NCBI GenBank assembly: GCA_028284775.1
Contig: JANQRB010000139.1
Location: 148,338-212,337 of the forward strand
Direction: 5' to 3'
Length of the DNA: 64,000 nt
Origin: Candidatus Kapaibacterium sp.
Lineage (GTDB): Bacteria; Bacteroidota; Ignavibacteria; Kapaibacteriales; UBA7675
The position numbers were made by a program, and so were the translations under genes. Of the stretch, positions 17,867 through 27,200 are shown in pieces. Position 1 is the stretch's first letter. Each line of letters opens with the position of its first letter. The notes under the pieces are model-generated. The model was not told the origin of the DNA. It worked only from the letters and a program-made list of their open reading frames with translations, and made no database searches.

Positions 17867-18265
17867 GTGGAGTACCCAAGGGTGAATTCTTTACGAACGA
17901 GCGGATACTATTACAGCTTATTCGGCATTGCGGCGGCCTTCGCTTTTGCCTATGCGGGCGCCGATACAGCAAACCTGCTGCTCGTATTTGGCGGGGCGGG
18001 CCTCGGCACACTTCTTGTCGGCAGCGGATATCTTATTATGGCGCAGCGCCGCGCGGGTTTGCTTCTGGCGACATTTACCTGTGCATTACTGCTGGGCTAT
18101 TATGCCTATAACTTTGTGCTCGGCGTGTCGGTGATGATGCCCGTCCAGCGCCTTATTGAAACTTCAATGCTGGTGCTCGCTCTTATCGGGCTCGCAATTG
18201 GGCTATCCTTTCCCGACTCCGCATCAATGATCGGCGTCCGTCATAGGCAGGATCAGCCGGAGTAA
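17867..18265 (+). CDS. Small four-helix membrane protein, possibly TMEM14-like
   Basis: A 132-aa hydrophobic protein with four predicted membrane helices: roughly residues 14-32, 36-58, 64-84 and 93-117. Gly-rich helix faces (LLLVFGGAGLGTLLVGSGYLIM) and the small size resemble the TMEM14/UPF0136 family, but I am not certain. It begins with GTG at 17867, or possibly at GTG 17882. It follows the asparaginase gene by 25 bases on the same strand and may be cotranscribed. Function unknown; the short polar tail holds no motif I recognise. Confidence 0.6.
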   Translation: MEYPRVNSLRTSGYYYSLFGIAAAFAFAYAGADTANLLLVFGGAGLGTLLVGSGYLIMAQRRAGLLLATFTCALLLGYYAYNFVLGVSVMMPVQRLIETSMLVLALIGLAIGLSFPDSASMIGVRHRQDQPE

Positions 18266-18360
18266 CCGTTCGCATTCCGCAGGATTGACAATGTTCAGCA
18301 TGGTCCGGGCAGCAGCGCCTTGCCATGGTCTTTATCCGGCCTCAGACCTAAACTCAAGGC

Positions 18361-18386
18361 TATCGACGGCGGCAGCACCGTCGATA
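18361..18386. repeat. Perfect 9-bp hairpin directly before alr
   Basis: TATCGACGG - 8 nt - CCGTCGATA, ending 12 bases before the alr ATG. No T-run follows, so a translational or protein-binding role is more likely than termination. Confidence 0.55.
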
Positions 18387-18398
18387 TGACAAACTCGT

Positions 18399-19532
18399 AT
18401 GAATCGATGCGCAGCAGTCATCAATCGCTCCAATCTTCGCCATAATGTCCGACAGATTCGCGCGCGTGCGCGTGGGGCGGACATTCTGGCAATTGTCAAA
18501 GCCAACGCCTATGGGCACGGAATAACATCTTGCGCCCAACTGTTTCGCAGCGAAGGTGTCAAAGTTCTCGGTGTGGCGTATGCCGATGAGGCTGCTGAAT
18601 TGCGCCGTGCCGGCGACACGGGACGAATCCTGGTCCTGACCCCTCCCTTTCCCGAAGAAGCCCGACGTTTTTGCGAGCTCGGCCTCGAGTTCGTGGTCTG
18701 CTCCGACGATACGCGCACAGCTTTTAATGCCGAGGCGCTACGCCGCAAAACCGTCCTGAAAGCCCATCTCTATCTCGATACCGGTTTGCATCGCGACGGT
18801 ATCGACTACCGCGAGGCCCTGCCGTTTATGGAAAGCTGCCACCCAGCCCAAGGCATCGCGTTTCAGGGCCTCTGCACCCATTTCGCCACTTCTGACGAAG
18901 CCGATAAAACTTTTCTGCTGACACAGGTAGAGCGCTTCGAAACGGCGCGCAAAGCACTTCATGCGGCAGGATATTCTTTCGCCGATATTCACGCCAGTAA
19001 CAGCGGCGCCCTCAGCGACGTAGCGGCGGCGCACTACAGCCTGGTACGTGCCGGCAGCGCCCTTTATGGCTACAATGCATCCACGCAGCTGCAGCAACCG
19101 CTGGACCTCCGACCGGCCCTTCGTTTTGTCGCGCGTATCAACGCGATCCGCAGCATCGAGGCCGGCGAGTCTGTGAGTTATGGGCGTCGGTTTACCGCTT
19201 CGGAGCCGACAAAGATCGCCACGATTGCTGTCGGCTATGGCGACGGTCTCCATCGCAGCCTCAGTGGCAGGCTTGACTGCCTGGTGGGCGGCCGACGATT
19301 GCCGATCGTCGGAACAATTTGTATGGATGAGTGTATGGCTGACATCGGCGATGCTCCGGTGAATGTCGGCGACGAAGCAGTCTTTATCGGCTGTCAGCAG
19401 AAAGCGCACATCAATGCACAGGAATTGGCGGAGGCCGCCGCTACGATCCACTATGAAATCCTGTCGAGTATCGCCGCCAGAGTACCGCGCCTGTATGTGG
19501 ATGAGGCTCCGCCCCTGAAGCCGGGAGCTTAG
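18399..19532 (+). CDS. alr: Alanine racemase
   Basis: PLP enzyme making D-alanine for peptidoglycan. The 377-aa protein has the PLP-Lys in VKANAYGHG (K34) and the second catalytic base Tyr in ESVSYGRRF (Y261). RAGSALYGYN and VGYGDGLHRSLS complete the active site, and the C-terminal domain contains CMDECMADIGD. Length fits the family. No MurF fusion is present, unlike in many Bacteroidota where MurF and Alr are joined. No Shine-Dalgarno is visible, but a perfect hairpin sits just upstream, and a second hairpin with a shared GACGG/CCGTC core follows the stop region. Confidence 0.95.
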   Translation: MNRCAAVINRSNLRHNVRQIRARARGADILAIVKANAYGHGITSCAQLFRSEGVKVLGVAYADEAAELRRAGDTGRILVLTPPFPEEARRFCELGLEFVVCSDDTRTAFNAEALRRKTVLKAHLYLDTGLHRDGIDYREALPFMESCHPAQGIAFQGLCTHFATSDEADKTFLLTQVERFETARKALHAAGYSFADIHASNSGALSDVAAAHYSLVRAGSALYGYNASTQLQQPLDLRPALRFVARINAIRSIEAGESVSYGRRFTASEPTKIATIAVGYGDGLHRSLSGRLDCLVGGRRLPIVGTICMDECMADIGDAPVNVGDEAVFIGCQQKAHINAQELAEAAATIHYEILSSIAARVPRLYVDEAPPLKPGA

Positions 19533-19624
19533 TGAACCGCAACAGCGGGATTTCCCCTCGCAGGTTGCCTGCTTCGCCGATATTTTATCTATCTTTTTCG
19601 GGACACTCTCCGGAGCTTGTCCTA

Positions 19625-19649
19625 AATTGACGGCTCCGGTCCGTCAATT
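19625..19649. repeat. Perfect 9-bp inverted repeat after alr
   Basis: AATTGACGG - 7 nt - CCGTCAATT. A further copy of the right arm (CCGTCAATT) occurs at 19704-19712. Could end alr transcription or be an operator for the next gene; no long T-run follows on either strand. Confidence 0.5.
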
Positions 19650-19654
19650 CGCTC

Positions 19655-19682
19655 GCGATCAATGCGTTAATGCTTCGATCGC
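19655..19682. repeat. Imperfect palindrome between alr and the guanylyltransferase gene
   Basis: GCGATC at 19655-19660 pairs with GATCGC at 19677-19682; extended to 11 bp per arm it has two mismatches. It lies next to the repeat at 19625-19649, about 65 bases before the next start codon. Confidence 0.35.
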
Positions 19683-19745
19683 GGGAGAAGCGGCACGATA
19701 CATCCGTCAATTAGTTCCGATACCCTAATCACAATCCTGGAAGTT

Positions 19746-20834
19746 ATGAGGCGAGTAGCAGTTATTATGGCCGGTGGATTCGGGGTGCGTTTATGGCCAC
19801 GCAGCCTGGAAAAGCACCCCAAGCAGTTTATTCACATTATCGGGCGCGGGACGATGATCCAGAATACCGTCTTCCGCCTGTCGCCTCTCTTCGAGGCGGA
19901 AGATATCTTTGTCATAACCAGCGAAGGCAATAAACAGACGGTTCGCGAACAATTGCCGTCGATCCCGGAAGAGAATATCCTCATCGAGCCTTTCGGACGC
20001 AATACCGCGCCCTGTACGGCGCTGGCGGCTATGATTATCGATGCTCGCTATGCCGAAGATGTCGTGATAACGGTGCTGCCTTCGGATCATCTGATCATGA
20101 ATGTCGGCGAGTTTCAGACCGCCCTGAAGCTGGCGCACCTGGCGGCCGAAGAAATCGACGGCATCATTACGCTCGGCGTAACGCCCACGCGGCCGGAGAC
20201 CGGATTCGGCTACATCCAGGTGACCGACGAGGAAGGCGTTGAAAATCCCTTCTTCAACCGCGGGCTGCGTCTGATGGCCAATTTTGCTGAAAAGCCGGAT
20301 ATCGACACCGCCAAACGCTTTTTGCAGGCTGGCGACTTTCTCTGGAATTCCGGCATCTTCGTCTGGAAGACCTCGATCGTCTGGGAAGCAATGGAAAAGT
20401 ACCTGCCGGATCACTTCGCCCTTTTTCAAGTCCTGAAAAAGCATATCGGTAAAGACAGCTATGACGAGTTTCTGGAAAACTGCTATCGTCAGATGCGTAA
20501 TATTTCGCTGGATTACGGCATTATGGAAAAGGCGCGGGATATGTATGTGCTGGAAGCTTCTTTCGGCTGGAGCGATGTCGGCACCTGGGATGAATTTCAT
20601 CGTCTGTCCCTGAAGGATGCAAGCGACAATGTGCTGGAAGGCAATGTGATTGCAATCGACACCTCCAATTGCCTGATAAGCGCGCGCGAAAAATTGATTG
20701 CCGCCGTCGGCATTGAAGATTTAATCGTGGTGGAATCCGACAGCGCGATTCTGCTGTGCAAACGTTCGGAATCACAGGATGTGAAAGAAATTATCGACTT
20801 CCTGCGCCGGAAACAAATTACTCACTTTCTCTGA
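19746..20834 (+). CDS. manC: Mannose-1-phosphate guanylyltransferase
   Basis: Makes GDP-mannose for surface polysaccharides or glycosylation. The 362-aa protein is the nucleotidyltransferase domain alone: the GTP-binding signature MAGGFGVRLWPRS (8-20) with EKHPKQF, the GRNTAPC motif around residue 83, VLPSDHLI, and FAEKPD near residue 178 holding the catalytic Lys. The C-terminal beta-helix turns (NVLEGNVIAIDTSNCLISA) are seen, but the phosphomannose isomerase domain of bifunctional ManC is absent. rlpA follows eight bases after the stop, so the two are likely cotranscribed. Upstream lies a repeat-rich 210-base gap. Confidence 0.92.
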   Translation: MRRVAVIMAGGFGVRLWPRSLEKHPKQFIHIIGRGTMIQNTVFRLSPLFEAEDIFVITSEGNKQTVREQLPSIPEENILIEPFGRNTAPCTALAAMIIDARYAEDVVITVLPSDHLIMNVGEFQTALKLAHLAAEEIDGIITLGVTPTRPETGFGYIQVTDEEGVENPFFNRGLRLMANFAEKPDIDTAKRFLQAGDFLWNSGIFVWKTSIVWEAMEKYLPDHFALFQVLKKHIGKDSYDEFLENCYRQMRNISLDYGIMEKARDMYVLEASFGWSDVGTWDEFHRLSLKDASDNVLEGNVIAIDTSNCLISAREKLIAAVGIEDLIVVESDSAILLCKRSESQDVKEIIDFLRRKQITHFL

Positions 20835-20842
20835 TATCGCTT

Positions 20843-21316
20843 ATGACTGTGCAGCAGGCTCTCGGCATTGCCGCTCTGGCAGCATTGATAATTTTCAACA
20901 GCGCCTGCGGCTCCGCCGTTCGTTATAGTTCAGCCGGCGCCGGGTCGTCCGGGGAGTTGGGGAATACGGCTTCGGCACGGGAGCCTTCGGGCGATACCGA
21001 AGAGACAAAGGACGATGTATCGTCAGGCTCTACCTTGCGCGGTATCGCCAGTTATTATGCCGACAAGTTCCACGGACGTTTGACCGCCAACGGCGAACGC
21101 TTCGATCAAAATAAGTTAACCGCCGCCCACCGTACATTGCCCTTTGGCACGCGCGTACGAGTACGCAACCTCCGCAATGACAAAGTCGTAGTCGTTCGCA
21201 TCAATGATCGCGGTCCTTTTGTCGACAATCGAATCATCGATTTATCGCGGGCAGCGGCCGAGGCGCTGGAAATGATTCGTGACGGCGTTGTACCGGTCGA
21301 AGTCACGCTGTTGTAG
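20843..21316 (+). CDS. rlpA: RlpA-like septal-ring lipoprotein
   Basis: RlpA-type proteins are lipoproteins with a double-psi beta-barrel; some are lytic transglycosylases acting on denuded glycans at the septum. The ATG at 20843 gives 157 aa with a lipoprotein signal ending FNSAC; the longer upstream frame overlaps manC and lacks a signal. A low-complexity Ser/Gly/Glu linker (residues about 28-65) is followed by the barrel GIASYYADKFHGRLTANGERFDQNKLTAAHRTLPFGTRVRVRN, with the conserved motif VRINDRGPFVDNRIIDLSRAAAEAL. The catalytic Glu/Asp positions (GERFD and NDRGPF) are kept. No SPOR domain, so it is a short form. Confidence 0.92.
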   Translation: MTVQQALGIAALAALIIFNSACGSAVRYSSAGAGSSGELGNTASAREPSGDTEETKDDVSSGSTLRGIASYYADKFHGRLTANGERFDQNKLTAAHRTLPFGTRVRVRNLRNDKVVVVRINDRGPFVDNRIIDLSRAAAEALEMIRDGVVPVEVTLL

Positions 21317-21448
21317 CAGGGACGACTGATGCGTATTCGATGAGACGGAAGGCCGTAGATTATCTGCCGAACTAAATAATTAGCGGCTCGCTTCGTTAGA
21401 ATTGCTGCTGTGTAAACGGCAGTCGATCCGGAACACCTGAGGATGATC

Positions 21449-22765
21449 ATGGAAAAAGTCGCAGCGGAAAAAGTACTCGGAGTCGTTGAAAAGGAAGTAG
21501 CCGCGCTTGAGGGCCGCGTCAGTGCCGCCGATATCGCCGGACGCACCGGTTTCTCGCTGAGCGACGCTCAGGAGAGCCTTGAACGCATGATGGAACTGTA
21601 TCAGTGTCGTGTCTCCGTCCGGGAAGCAACCGGCGACATCCTGTTCATTTTCGATCGCCCCCTGCGCAAACGCGGATCCAAGACTTTCAAGGAAAACCTT
21701 CACCAGCTCGCACAGTCTGCGTGGCAGCTATTTGTTAAAGTCTACAAAGCCTCAATTGGCGTGGTACTAATAGTCTACACGCTCATTTTCGTTGTCGCGC
21801 TGATTGTCATCGCCCTGCGTCTGGCCGGTGATGATCGCGACCGGGATCACAGCTTTCTGCCGGCAATGATCGGCAGTATCTTTCGTGCGATCCTGTACGG
21901 CATGTTGTGGTCCCGACTAAACCAGGCGCCCTATGATTATGCCTTCGACAACGATGGCATGCGTTTTAAGCGATTTAAACCCAAAGACGCCGGCAACAAA
22001 GTCGCTAAGTTTATTCCTGCCGTCTATTCCTTTGTCTTCGGACCGGATCGCCCCGACTATTCGCCATTGGATGATGCAAAAGAAGCCGCGGCCTATATTC
22101 GCAAAAACAAAGGTAAACTGACGGCCGGGCATCTGATAGCTCTGGCGGGCTGGACCTATCCGCAGGCCGAAGAGAAACTGGGCGACTACCTAGTGCGTTT
22201 CAAGGGGCAGCCGGAGCTGACTGAATCCGGTACGGTGATTGCAGAATATCATTCGCTGGCGGCGACACCGCCCACAAAGGCGGATACGGCCGCCATTGAG
22301 TTTTACCACGACGAAACCGAAGCGCCTTACGTGATGAATGGCAACACAGGCCTGCAAAATGCCATCATCATTGCAATGAATATCTTTAACTTCGTAATGG
22401 CCGGCTATGTGCTCGGCAATTTCAGCGGCAGCCTGGCACTGTGGCTGGGCGGCTTGCCACTGGTATTTTCGACGACGTTTTTTGCGATTCCGCTGCTGCG
22501 AATTCCCTATGTACGGCGCAAAGAAAAACAACGCCATCGCAACAACATCCGCAAAAAGTTAATCGGCGCTATCCTGAATAGCGGCGATGAAGCCGTCACG
22601 CTCGCCAATCTGATTCGTCGCGCCCGCATCAGCGCCGCCGATGAAAAGCTGGCCGCCCAACTACTGGAAAAAATCGTGATCGAACTGCAGGGCAACATCG
22701 AGTTAAACGATGAAGGCACCGCACTGTACAGTTTCCCGCGTCTGGCGCGTGAGTTCTTGATTTAA
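21449..22765 (+). CDS. Unknown membrane protein with three winged-helix-like repeats
   Basis: A 438-aa protein from the ATG at 21449 (GAGG six bases upstream; another ATG lies two codons earlier). Three soluble segments look like winged helices: residues about 6-69 (DIAGRTGFSLSDAQESL then GDILFIF), 206-268 (LIALAGWTYPQAEEKL then GTVIAEY) and 367-431 (LANLIRRARISAADEKL then GTALYSFP). Between them are membrane helices at about 102-124, perhaps 138-156, 303-323 and 328-350. The pattern VRFKGQPEL-E-G--I--Y recalls, from memory, a conserved membrane family of cyanobacteria and plastids; I have not verified this. No enzyme motif is seen. It stands alone, so context does not help. Function unknown. 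Confidence 0.75.
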   Translation: MEKVAAEKVLGVVEKEVAALEGRVSAADIAGRTGFSLSDAQESLERMMELYQCRVSVREATGDILFIFDRPLRKRGSKTFKENLHQLAQSAWQLFVKVYKASIGVVLIVYTLIFVVALIVIALRLAGDDRDRDHSFLPAMIGSIFRAILYGMLWSRLNQAPYDYAFDNDGMRFKRFKPKDAGNKVAKFIPAVYSFVFGPDRPDYSPLDDAKEAAAYIRKNKGKLTAGHLIALAGWTYPQAEEKLGDYLVRFKGQPELTESGTVIAEYHSLAATPPTKADTAAIEFYHDETEAPYVMNGNTGLQNAIIIAMNIFNFVMAGYVLGNFSGSLALWLGGLPLVFSTTFFAIPLLRIPYVRRKEKQRHRNNIRKKLIGAILNSGDEAVTLANLIRRARISAADEKLAAQLLEKIVIELQGNIELNDEGTALYSFPRLAREFLI

Positions 22766-22911
22766 CATGTTCATTCCGTTAATGACGGCTCGCTTGTGAA
22801 TATCGGAATACTGGAGGCAGCGGATTTGTCGTCTTGGGGTCGCCTGATCGCAGTTTCCGCGCGCGTCAGCTGTTAAGTCCTCTGGAATCTGGCCGCTCGA
22901 GAGAGCGACAG

Positions 22912-24243
22912 TCAATGACTGTGTCCATGGCCGCCTTCGCCTTTCTGCATCTCAGCCAGCACATAATAGGCCCCGTTCAGCACGATCAGCGCATCTTCGG
23001 GTAAAGCTTGCTCAAAACGAACTTCAACAAAACCATCCTCGCGAATTCCGGTTTCGACCTCGAACAGCTGTAATTGCATTTCGTGCGGGGCGTGTCCGCC
23101 GACACTCGCAGCGTCTTCCCCATGGTCGTGACCTGCATGATGGTCATGATGGCCATGTTCATCGTGATCGAGATCGTGGTCATCCACTGACAGTCCTGTG
23201 CCGTCGGCGGAATGTTCCTTTCGGCCGGAGTGGCCTGAGGCGTTGTCGTAAATGAAGATGACATCGCGATTCAGATAACGAACGATTGCGTCTTCGGGCA
23301 GCGTTTCCACCGCGAGCGAATCGGTATAGATACTCGCCTCGACATACAAACCTGGAATAAGGGATTCAGGTTCATCCACAATTTCAGCGTGAACGCGGAC
23401 GGCGCGGTTTTCTTCTTCGAATGTTTTACCGACGGCAAAAACTTTAGCTTCGATCTCACGCCCGGCCATACTTGTCAGGGTCAGCGAAACTCGCTGTCCT
23501 TCACGGACGGCTGCGATGTCCTGCTCAAAAACGAGTAAATCGGCGTGGAGGTGGTGATTATCCACAATTTCAAGCAGATCGCTTTCCGGCTCAACAAAGC
23601 TGCCCATCTGCACATCGATATGCCGAACATAGCCGCTGATGGGCGCGCGCAGAGGCACCTCGGTCGCCAGCTTGCCGGCCAGAACCTCACTGCTGTCAAT
23701 ACCGAGGAGCATAAGCTGTTCGGCGGCGCTGCGTTGGCGCATCGCCGCCGTAAAGGCATTCGTTTCCGCGAGCTGCAGTGCCTGGCGCGTAGAGACGCTG
23801 TCGCCGAACAGGCTTTGCTCCCGTCGGTACTCGCGTACAAGATACATCGCATCTTTACGAGCCGTAAGAAACTCTTCCTGCAGCTCGATGATGTCAGGAT
23901 GTTCGAGCGTCGCGAGTACCATTCCCTGCCTGACGAAGCTGCCCTCCACCACTGCGATGGATCGTACTCGGCCTCCGGTAAGCGAACTGAGATCCGCTCT
24001 GTTCTGCGGCGGCAATTGCAAGGTACCGGTGGCATGAACCCTCCGCCGCAGGAAACGCTGTTTCGCGTAGCCCAACCTGATACCGGCATTGGCAATCTGA
24101 TTAACGCCGATATGAACAATGCCTTCGTCGCCGTGTTCATGATGATCGTCGTGCCCGTCGGCCTTCGTTTGCATATCATTGCTGCTGCAAGAGACAGAGA
24201 GCAGTACAAGAATAAGCGTACAAAAAACCTGTTGAAGTGACAT
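22912..24243 (-). CDS. RND metal-efflux membrane-fusion lipoprotein with histidine-rich segments (CzcB-like)
   Basis: Periplasmic adaptor of a heavy-metal RND pump. The 443-aa protein has a lipoprotein signal (LLSVSC, Cys19), a barrel-sandwich hybrid (ATGTLQLPPQ..GRVRSIAVVEGSFVRQGMVLATLEHPDI, then VPLRAPISGYVRHIDVQMGSFVEP) flanking an alpha-helical hairpin (about 115-190), and beta-barrel/membrane-proximal domains after 230. Three His/Asp clusters stand out: residues 31-37, a 30-residue run at 355-387 inserted in the last domain, and the C-terminal GHGHSH. Such clusters are expected to bind Zn, Co, Ni or Cu. It follows the pump gene by 29 bases, the reverse of the common C-B-A gene order. Confidence 0.9.
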   Translation of the reverse strand: MSLQQVFCTLILVLLSVSCSSNDMQTKADGHDDHHEHGDEGIVHIGVNQIANAGIRLGYAKQRFLRRRVHATGTLQLPPQNRADLSSLTGGRVRSIAVVEGSFVRQGMVLATLEHPDIIELQEEFLTARKDAMYLVREYRREQSLFGDSVSTRQALQLAETNAFTAAMRQRSAAEQLMLLGIDSSEVLAGKLATEVPLRAPISGYVRHIDVQMGSFVEPESDLLEIVDNHHLHADLLVFEQDIAAVREGQRVSLTLTSMAGREIEAKVFAVGKTFEEENRAVRVHAEIVDEPESLIPGLYVEASIYTDSLAVETLPEDAIVRYLNRDVIFIYDNASGHSGRKEHSADGTGLSVDDHDLDHDEHGHHDHHAGHDHGEDAASVGGHAPHEMQLQLFEVETGIREDGFVEVRFEQALPEDALIVLNGAYYVLAEMQKGEGGHGHSH

Positions 24244-24272
24244 AGTGTTAACAATAGATGTATGTGTAACAA

Positions 24273-27200
24273 TTAGTTGCTTGAGGATATTCTACCCTGG
24301 TTCCGATTCACGGCGGTCTGCGTCCCGGCTTGCGCTTCTTCCTTCTTGCCGCTTCCAAAATAGCCGTAGAGAATCGGCAGTACAAACAGCGTTAAGACGG
24401 TAGCGGTACAGATTCCGCCGATAACGACTGTCGCCAAGGGGCGCTGTACTTCGGCCCCGGCGGAGTGAGAAAAGGCCATCGGCAGGAAGCCGAGAATATC
24501 GGTCGAGGCAGTTAACAGGATCGGGCGCAGACGGGAGCGCGTGCCCTGCAGAATGCGACTAAGAGGATCGCCGATGCCTTCGGCCTGCAATTCATTAAAT
24601 TTGTTAATCAGTACCAGACCATTTAAGACAACGACGCCGCAAAGCGCAACGAAACCAACACCGGCGGAAATGCTGAAGGGCATATCGCGCAGGCTTAGCG
24701 CGGCGATGCCGCCGATGCCGGCCAGCGGAATAGCGGAATAAATCAGCAGAGTTTGCTTTACGGAGCGCAGCGAGAGGTACAAGAGCAGAAAAATTGCCGC
24801 CAGCGCCGCCGGCACAACTATTGTCAGTCGCTGCTCGGCACGCTGCATATTTTCGAAGGCGCCGCCGAAACGCAGGTAATAGCCGGGCGGCAGCGTAAGA
24901 CCGTCGTCCAGACGCCCCCTGATTTCTTCGATCAGCGATTCGACATCCCGCCCCCTGATGTTAATACCGATCGATATCCGACGGCGGGCGTCCTCGCGCG
25001 AAATCTGCATCGGCCCATCGCGGATATCGATATCGGCAACTTCGCGCAGGGGGATGTGAGCGCCATTGGAAAGGGGAATCATCAGCCGGCTGATTTCGTC
25101 GATGTCATGGCGATAGTCGTCGTGGAGGCGCAGCACCAGGTCGAAGCGCCGCTCGCCTTCATAGATCACGCCGGCCTGCGCACCGCTGAATGCCGTCTGC
25201 AGCAGCAGGTTGACCTGAGCGACGGAAAGTCCGTGCTGCGCGAGCCTGGCACGCCTGTAGTGCACGAGCACCTGCGGCATTCCCGATGTCGCTTCCACCA
25301 TCAAGTCCGCCACACCGGGTATTGTCCGAATCAGGCCCGCCGCTTGATTAGCCTTCGCCGCCAGAATTTCATGGTCATCGCCGAAAATCTTAACGGCAAT
25401 ATCTTCGCGGACGCCCGTTAACAATTCGTTGAAACGCATCTTGATCGGCTGCGTGAATTCGTAGTTAACGCCGGGCAATACGCTCAGTACTTTCTTGAAG
25501 CGCTCCACCAGCTCGAAGCGGCTGTCGGCGGAAACCCATTCCTCCTTTTCAGCCAGAATCACGAAGACATCGGCAATTTCCATAGGCATCGGATCTGTCG
25601 GCAATTTGGAGACGCCCGCGCGACTGACGATCTGTTCGATTTCCGGAAAATTCTGCATGAGTAGCTGTTCCACGCGGGTGGACGTCCGTTGCATTTCAAG
25701 CAGCGAAGAGCCCGGCTTGAGAATAATGTGAAAGGCGATGTCGCCCTCTTCGAGGTCAGGCACAAATTCACCGCCCAGGCGGCTAAAGAGAATAAGGGAA
25801 AACGCCAACAGCGCCAGGGCCAGGCCCAACACGAGGATGCGGCCGCGCAGCGCCAGGCGCAACAGCGGCTCGTACACGCGTTGCAATCCGGCAACGATTC
25901 GGTCGCCAACGTTAAAACGGCCGGGACCATCGCCGCGGCCCAGGGTCAGTGCCGCCATCATCGGCACATAGGTAAAACACAGGATCATGACGCCGATGAT
26001 CGCATAGGCGACCGTCAGGGCCATCGGTGTAAACATCTTGCCTTCCACGCCGGTCAGAGCGAGAATCGGCACGTACACGATCACGATAATGAGCTGCCCG
26101 AAGAAAGCGGAGTTCATCATGCTTACGGCCGCACTCTTCGCAATCGTATCCCGTTCGTCAGCGCTGAGCGCCTCCTTCTGTTGGCGCCGCCGTCGTGTCA
26201 ATTGAAAGACTGTATATTCGACAATAATGACGGCGCCATCGACAATAATGCCGAAATCAATCGCGCCCAGGCTCATAAGGTTGGCCGAGACACCGGTGAG
26301 ATGCATCATACCGAAGGCAAAGAGCAGAGACAGCGGTATTGTGGACGCGACAATCAGTCCGGCCCGCATACTGCCAAGCAGCAACACCAATACGAGGATG
26401 ACGATCAGGCCGCCAAGCGCAAGATTTTCGCTCACGGTAGCGGTCGTACGCTCGATCAGCCTGCTGCGATCCAGAAACGGAACGATCCGCAGACCCTCGG
26501 GCAGCGAATTCTGAACTTCCGCGATCCGCTCTTTGACATCTTCTACTACCCGATAGGAATTCGCGCCTTTAAGCATCATTACGGTGCCGCCGACGCATTC
26601 CCCCTTGCCGTTGCGCGTGACGATGCCATAGCGCGGCGGGCTGCCAATTCGCACCTCAGCGACGTCGCCCACCGTAATTGCCTGGCCGCCGATATTCTTA
26701 ATCGGCACCTTTGCGATGTCTTCTTCCGAGCGAAGTAGTCCTTCACCGCGGATAAAATAAGCTTCGCGCTCCTTTTCAATGTAGGAAGCGCCGGTGTTGG
26801 CATTGTTATCCTCCAATGCCTTGAACAATTCTCTCAGCGTGATGTTCATGCTGAGCAGTTGCCGTGGCCTGACAGCCACTTCGAACTGTTTGATGGCGCC
26901 GCCGAAACTGTTAACTTCCACGACGCCCGGAATTTTCATCAACTGGCGCTGCACCTGCCAGTCCTGAATTGTTCGCAGTTCCAAGGGGGAATAACGATCT
27001 TCAAAGCCGGGTTGCGGCTCGATAGTGTACTGATAAATTTCACCGAGGCCCGTACTCACCGGCCCCATAAAGGGCTCGCCGAGACCGGAGGGGATTTCAT
27101 CCTTAATATCGGCGAGCTGCTCCGCCACCAGCTGCCGCGGCAGCCAGGGGCCCTGTTCTTCCTCGAAGACGACCGTCACGACCGAAAGGCCAAAGCGCGA

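Noticed and set aside
24753..26738. Long plus-strand frames (222 and 349 codons) opposite the metal pump gene
   Set aside because: Antisense shadows of a GC-rich coding region; composition rich in His, Arg and Gln with no motifs.
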